DNA of 8,012 nucleotides from Ilumatobacteraceae bacterium (GTDB lineage Bacteria > Actinomycetota > Acidimicrobiia > Acidimicrobiales > Ilumatobacteraceae): NCBI GenBank assembly GCA_023263465.1, contig JALQWV010000164.1, positions 1-8,012 of the forward strand, written 5' to 3'. The notes below the pieces were generated by a model. The model ran no database searches. It saw only the letters and a program-made list of their open reading frames with translations, and was not told where the DNA came from. The position numbers and the translations under genes are program-made. Within the stretch, counting starts at the first letter, position 1; each line of letters starts with the position of its first letter. This document shows positions 5,668 to 8,012 of this stretch, in pieces.

Positions 5668-5943
5668 ATGGCGTTGTCACACGATCCTGCGGTGAACGCA
5701 AAATTAGAGGAACTTGTCGCTCGAGATGCGCAATGCGGTGCCCGCGCAGAACTGCGGGTTATTGCCAAGTACGGCAAGGATGCATCGATGGAGGACTACC
5801 ACTTCAGTAAGTCCTTCTCCCGCGAAAGCCAGGCTTCACAGCAAATCGATTGGGTGCACCAGGGCTGGTTGCGTCCAGTTCGTTTTGCCTATCGCCATGC
5901 TCCACGTTGGATTCGCTTCGCCGTGAAGAAGGCGGCATCTTGA
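5668..5943 (+). CDS. Hypothetical 91-residue protein preceding a glycosyltransferase
   Basis: Family not recognised. The predicted protein is soluble with no signal peptide or transmembrane segment. Residues 1-35 look helical (AKLEELVARDAQCGARAELRV). The C-terminal part, roughly 67-90 (WLRPVRFAYRHAPRWIRFAVKK), is rich in Arg, Lys, Trp and Phe and could form a basic amphipathic helix that lies on a membrane or contacts a partner. The stop codon overlaps the TTG start of the glycosyltransferase, and the glycosyltransferase ribosome site lies inside this gene, so the two are almost certainly translated together. It may therefore be an accessory to glycan assembly, or the detached tail of a former glycosyltransferase; both are inference. 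The ATG at 5668 is chosen because earlier in-frame starts fall inside the upstream gene; GTG at 5692 is an alternative. Confidence 0.7.
   Translation: MALSHDPAVNAKLEELVARDAQCGARAELRVIAKYGKDASMEDYHFSKSFSRESQASQQIDWVHQGWLRPVRFAYRHAPRWIRFAVKKAAS
5926..5932 (+). promoter_or_regulatory. Ribosome binding site deciding the TTG start of the glycosyltransferase
   Basis: AAGAAGG sits 7 nt before the TTG at 5940. It is the strongest Shine-Dalgarno in the window and picks this TTG over the in-frame TTG at 5850, which lacks one and would overlap the previous gene by about 94 nt. Confidence 0.7.
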
Positions 5944-7508
5944 GACATTCGTTCATAGTTGTCACCAGCGGAGCACACTGCTCGGTTCGCCAACTGCGTA
6001 AAACTGCTCACTCGCTCCTTGCAAGCAGCATTGTTCCAAATCATTGGATTATCAGTGAATCCTCTCTAGACCATGAACGCGTCACACGAACTCGGAAGAT
6101 GCGCACCAGCTCAATTGTGATTGCGCGAAGTGACGTTGTCGTGATTGAGCATGCTGTTGTGGTGTTTCTGCGTGCAGGGGACAAACTCTCCCCCAATGCA
6201 CTAGCAATCATTGACCAGAAACTGACCGAGCAACCGGGTATTGATTTCATTTACGGAGATTCCTCTCATGGCAGACCATCTCGGTTTGAAGAAGTCACGA
6301 ATGTGCGCCGTCCGGGCTGGTCGCCCGAACGCCTGCGTTCGCACAACTACGTTGGCGATTTGGTTGCGGTGCGAGCACGTGTTGCAGCTTCTGCCGGTGG
6401 CGCGACCTTCCTCTCCAAACTGCACAGCCACGATCGATCATTGCGCCTGTCCGAGCACAGCAAAAACGCTGTCCGAATTGCCGAAATTTTGTGCATGTCT
6501 ACGCAAGACCGCATCGAACCAGCAGCAAGCCTTGATGCAGTCACCGAACATTGCACCCGAACAGGAATTAATGCTGAGTGCAGTATTGATTCCCATGTTC
6601 CGGTTGTACGTGTTGACCGGCATGTCTCTCGCAAACCGAAGATCAGTGTCATTGTGCCGACTCGAGGAACTGTGCAAGAAATTCGCGGGAAAAATGTCGT
6701 CATGGCCGCACAAGCCATTCGTTCACTTCGGAACACCTGTACGTACAAAAACCTCGAAATTGTTGCTGTTTTAGACAAGGAAACAACTCAAGAATCACGC
6801 AACGAAATCGTTGATGCTGGCGCAAATGTAATCAAGGTGGTGGAGTACGACCAGGAGTTCAACTTCGCCGAGAAAGTCAATCTCGGTGTTGTGAATTCTG
6901 ACGGTGACTACATCTTGCTACTGAACGACGACACCGAATTCATCTCGCCCGATGCCATTGAAACGCTGATGGGTCTGCTCGAAGATCCAGAAGTTGCCAT
7001 GGCCGGGCCAATGTTGTTGTACGAAGATGGCCTCATTCAAAGCGCTGGACACATTTTGAATCCAATCCCATACGACCTCTACAGACACAGGTCGCCACTA
7101 CACGTTGGTGCGCAGAATATGTTGCGTGTTCAACGAGAGGTTTCCGGAGTAATTGCTGCTTGCGTGCTGATTAAGCGCAGCGCATTCCTTGAAGTAGGCG
7201 GCTTTTGCACACTCTTTCCATCCAACTACAACGATGTTGATTTCGGACTCAAGCTGCGCGATGCCGGATACCGAATTGTGTGGACACCACATGCACAGCT
7301 ATACCACTTTGAATCAAAAACGCGATCTCCGAAACTGCGCCCGTTTGAAGTTGCATCAATCGGTAAGCGCTGGCGCGACAAACTTGACGATGACCCGTAT
7401 TTCAACCCCCATCTTGAGCGTTACATCTCGGTATGGAAGCAAAACGTGCTTGGTCAGAGATCGTTGGTTGAAGCACTCGGGCCAACTGCCCCAATTGCCT
7501 CAAAATAA
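5940..7508 (+). CDS. Family 2 glycosyltransferase (GT-A fold) with a degenerate N-terminal GT-like region
   Basis: A 522-residue sugar transferase using a nucleotide-sugar donor, probably for surface polysaccharide or glycolipid assembly on the cytoplasmic face of the membrane. The C-terminal half is a canonical GT2 domain: KISVIVPTRGT (234-244), FNFAEKVNLGVVNSDGDYIL (307-326), the metal/UDP-binding acidic motif LLNDDTEF (327-334), GVIAACVLIKRSAFLEVGGF (403-422), YNDVDFGLKLRDAGYRIVWTP (430-450, with an ED-like catalytic acid) and a HFESKTR ending (456-462), as in rhamnosyltransferase/O-antigen-type enzymes. The first about 230 residues resemble the upstream GT-like portion of long members of this class: DFIYGDS (102-108), then RPGWSPERLRSHNYVGDLVAVRARV (124-148). 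That portion lacks a second complete catalytic core. There is no transmembrane segment. The start is the TTG at 5940, overlapping the previous stop (TTGA) and preceded by AAGAAGG. The 3' end overlaps the convergent gene by 55 nt. Donor and acceptor are unknown. Confidence 0.9.
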   Translation: MRHSFIVVTSGAHCSVRQLRKTAHSLLASSIVPNHWIISESSLDHERVTRTRKMRTSSIVIARSDVVVIEHAVVVFLRAGDKLSPNALAIIDQKLTEQPGIDFIYGDSSHGRPSRFEEVTNVRRPGWSPERLRSHNYVGDLVAVRARVAASAGGATFLSKLHSHDRSLRLSEHSKNAVRIAEILCMSTQDRIEPAASLDAVTEHCTRTGINAECSIDSHVPVVRVDRHVSRKPKISVIVPTRGTVQEIRGKNVVMAAQAIRSLRNTCTYKNLEIVAVLDKETTQESRNEIVDAGANVIKVVEYDQEFNFAEKVNLGVVNSDGDYILLLNDDTEFISPDAIETLMGLLEDPEVAMAGPMLLYEDGLIQSAGHILNPIPYDLYRHRSPLHVGAQNMLRVQREVSGVIAACVLIKRSAFLEVGGFCTLFPSNYNDVDFGLKLRDAGYRIVWTPHAQLYHFESKTRSPKLRPFEVASIGKRWRDKLDDDPYFNPHLERYISVWKQNVLGQRSLVEALGPTAPIASK

Positions 7509-7912
7509 TCGAGGTGCGCTCGCACTACGTGCACAACATCGACATCATCCAGTACATCTATATTTGACTCTTCGGCCTTACCAATCAGGTACGCCGTAAG
7601 CGTTTCTTCTCCGACAACAAGCGTCGAATCAATGTCTTGTTTGCGATCAATAACATCCGCGGGCTGCAGACCTTTATCGTGCATCCAGCGCATGTGTAAC
7701 ACCAGCAATTTACGAAGTTCTTCAAAGGTCAAGCGCGACTGAGTTCCCGAAGGTAGGTGGTCAGCAACGTACCGAGTTGCTTCGTCTGGGTCGTACACAG
7801 CGCGTGGAGCGACACCGTCTAAACGATGTGCTTCACGACCAATTACGACTGCAGCAATGACAAACGTCGAAACCGCAGAGAGTGCAGCAAATAGAAGTGT
7901 TATCGCAGACAT
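7454..7912 (-). CDS. Membrane-anchored hypothetical protein of an actinobacterial type
   Basis: A 152-residue protein with one N-terminal hydrophobic segment (about 4-24, ITLLFAALSAVSTFVIAAVVI) followed at once by GREAHR. The uncharged N-terminus and following positive charges predict an outside N-terminus and a cytoplasmic C-terminal domain; the helix is an anchor rather than a cleaved signal. The body contains APRAVYDPDEATRYVADHLP (35-54), LTFEELRKLLVLHMRWMHDKG (61-81), VVGEETLTAYLIGKAEE (99-115) and the ending HLDYFEAIGAVGP (133-145). This pattern (IGREA-RLD ... VYDLDEA ... LEAIGAVGP) matches widespread actinobacterial hypothetical proteins recalled from memory; no function is known to me. 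The conserved-looking C-terminal end is encoded in the 55-nt overlap with the glycosyltransferase, which argues that the overlap is genuine. The gene lies 14 nt after the partial upstream minus-strand gene, a likely operon partner. Only a weak Shine-Dalgarno (GTGAGA) precedes the ATG. Confidence 0.82.
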   Translation of the reverse strand: MSAITLLFAALSAVSTFVIAAVVIGREAHRLDGVAPRAVYDPDEATRYVADHLPSGTQSRLTFEELRKLLVLHMRWMHDKGLQPADVIDRKQDIDSTLVVGEETLTAYLIGKAEESNIDVLDDVDVVHVVRAHLDYFEAIGAVGPSASTNDL

Positions 7913-7926
7913 GCTGCGTATCTCAC

Positions 7927-8012
7927 TTAGATGCCAATGCGCTGAGCAAGAAGTTCTCGGTGATACGAAGGATCACCGAACATCAACTCACTCGACTTTG
8001 CACGCTTGAAGT
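7927..8012 (-). CDS. C-terminal end of a minus-strand gene cut by the right window edge
   Basis: Only the last 28 codons are visible. They read, toward the C-terminus, FKRAKSSELMFGDPSYHREL and then LAQRIGI before TAA at 7927-7929. The composition is protein-like and the frame stays open to the window edge. The gene is followed after 14 nt by the membrane-anchored protein gene on the same strand, an operon-like spacing. I cannot assign a family from so short a tail. Confidence 0.55.
   Translation of the reverse strand, partial: FKRAKSSELMFGDPSYHRELLAQRIGI

Noticed and set aside
5850..5939. Upstream TTG start for the glycosyltransferase
   Set aside because: No Shine-Dalgarno, and it would overlap the 91-residue gene by about 94 nt; the TTG at 5940 has AAGAAGG at ideal spacing.
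7957..7979. Perfect 8-bp inverted repeat (TCGGTGAT ... ATCACCGA) with a 7-nt loop, considered as a terminator
   Set aside because: It is inside the coding end of the partial minus-strand gene, has no T-run on either side, and about one such repeat is expected by chance in 8 kb.

Overview
This is a gene-dense chromosomal window (roughly 98% coding, about 50% GC by eye) that looks like an actinobacterium. The clues are a homodimeric-type pyruvate dehydrogenase E1, two adjacent enzymes of mycothiol-dependent families (mycothiol is an actinobacterial thiol), several short genes resembling actinobacteria-restricted hypothetical families, use of GTG and TTG starts, and candidate leaderless promoters. 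The moderate GC suggests a free-living aquatic Acidimicrobiia-like lineage rather than Streptomyces or Mycobacterium, but that placement is inference.

Layout. 1-3093 (+): the C-terminal part of aceE, cut by the left edge; an HhH-GPD family DNA-repair-like protein; and galE (UDP-glucose 4-epimerase). The three are closely spaced (15 and 24 nt). 3094-4107 (-): an alpha/beta-hydrolase-fold protein and a 74-residue conserved-looking small protein, 3 nt apart. The hydrolase stop codon directly abuts the galE stop codon, with no terminator between them. 4132-5638 (+): a DsbA-fold, Rv2466c-like mycothiol-dependent reductase homologue, then a DinB/maleylpyruvate-isomerase-fold mycothiol-dependent enzyme homologue. 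5668-7508 (+): a 91-residue protein of unknown function, then a GT2-family glycosyltransferase that starts at a TTG overlapping the preceding stop. 7454-8012 (-): a single-pass membrane-anchored actinobacterial-type hypothetical protein that overlaps the glycosyltransferase 3' end by 55 nt, and upstream of it the last codons of another minus-strand gene cut by the right edge.

Functional reading. The window is mostly housekeeping: central carbon metabolism (AceE), base-excision-repair-like function, nucleotide-sugar supply and surface glycan assembly (GalE and the glycosyltransferase, not adjacent), and thiol redox or detoxification (the mycothiol pair). No intergenic stretch exceeds about 30 nt. 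I see no RNA gene, CRISPR array, insertion sequence, phage gene or obvious intrinsic terminator, and no convincing undescribed multi-gene system. The most interesting points are key-residue substitutions: Asn at the hydrolase nucleophile position, CPWA instead of CPWC in the DsbA-fold enzyme, and no standard catalytic-Asp motif in the HhH-GPD protein. Two architectural points also stand out: a 24-nt divergent start region with overlapping candidate -10 elements, and terminator-free convergent gene ends.
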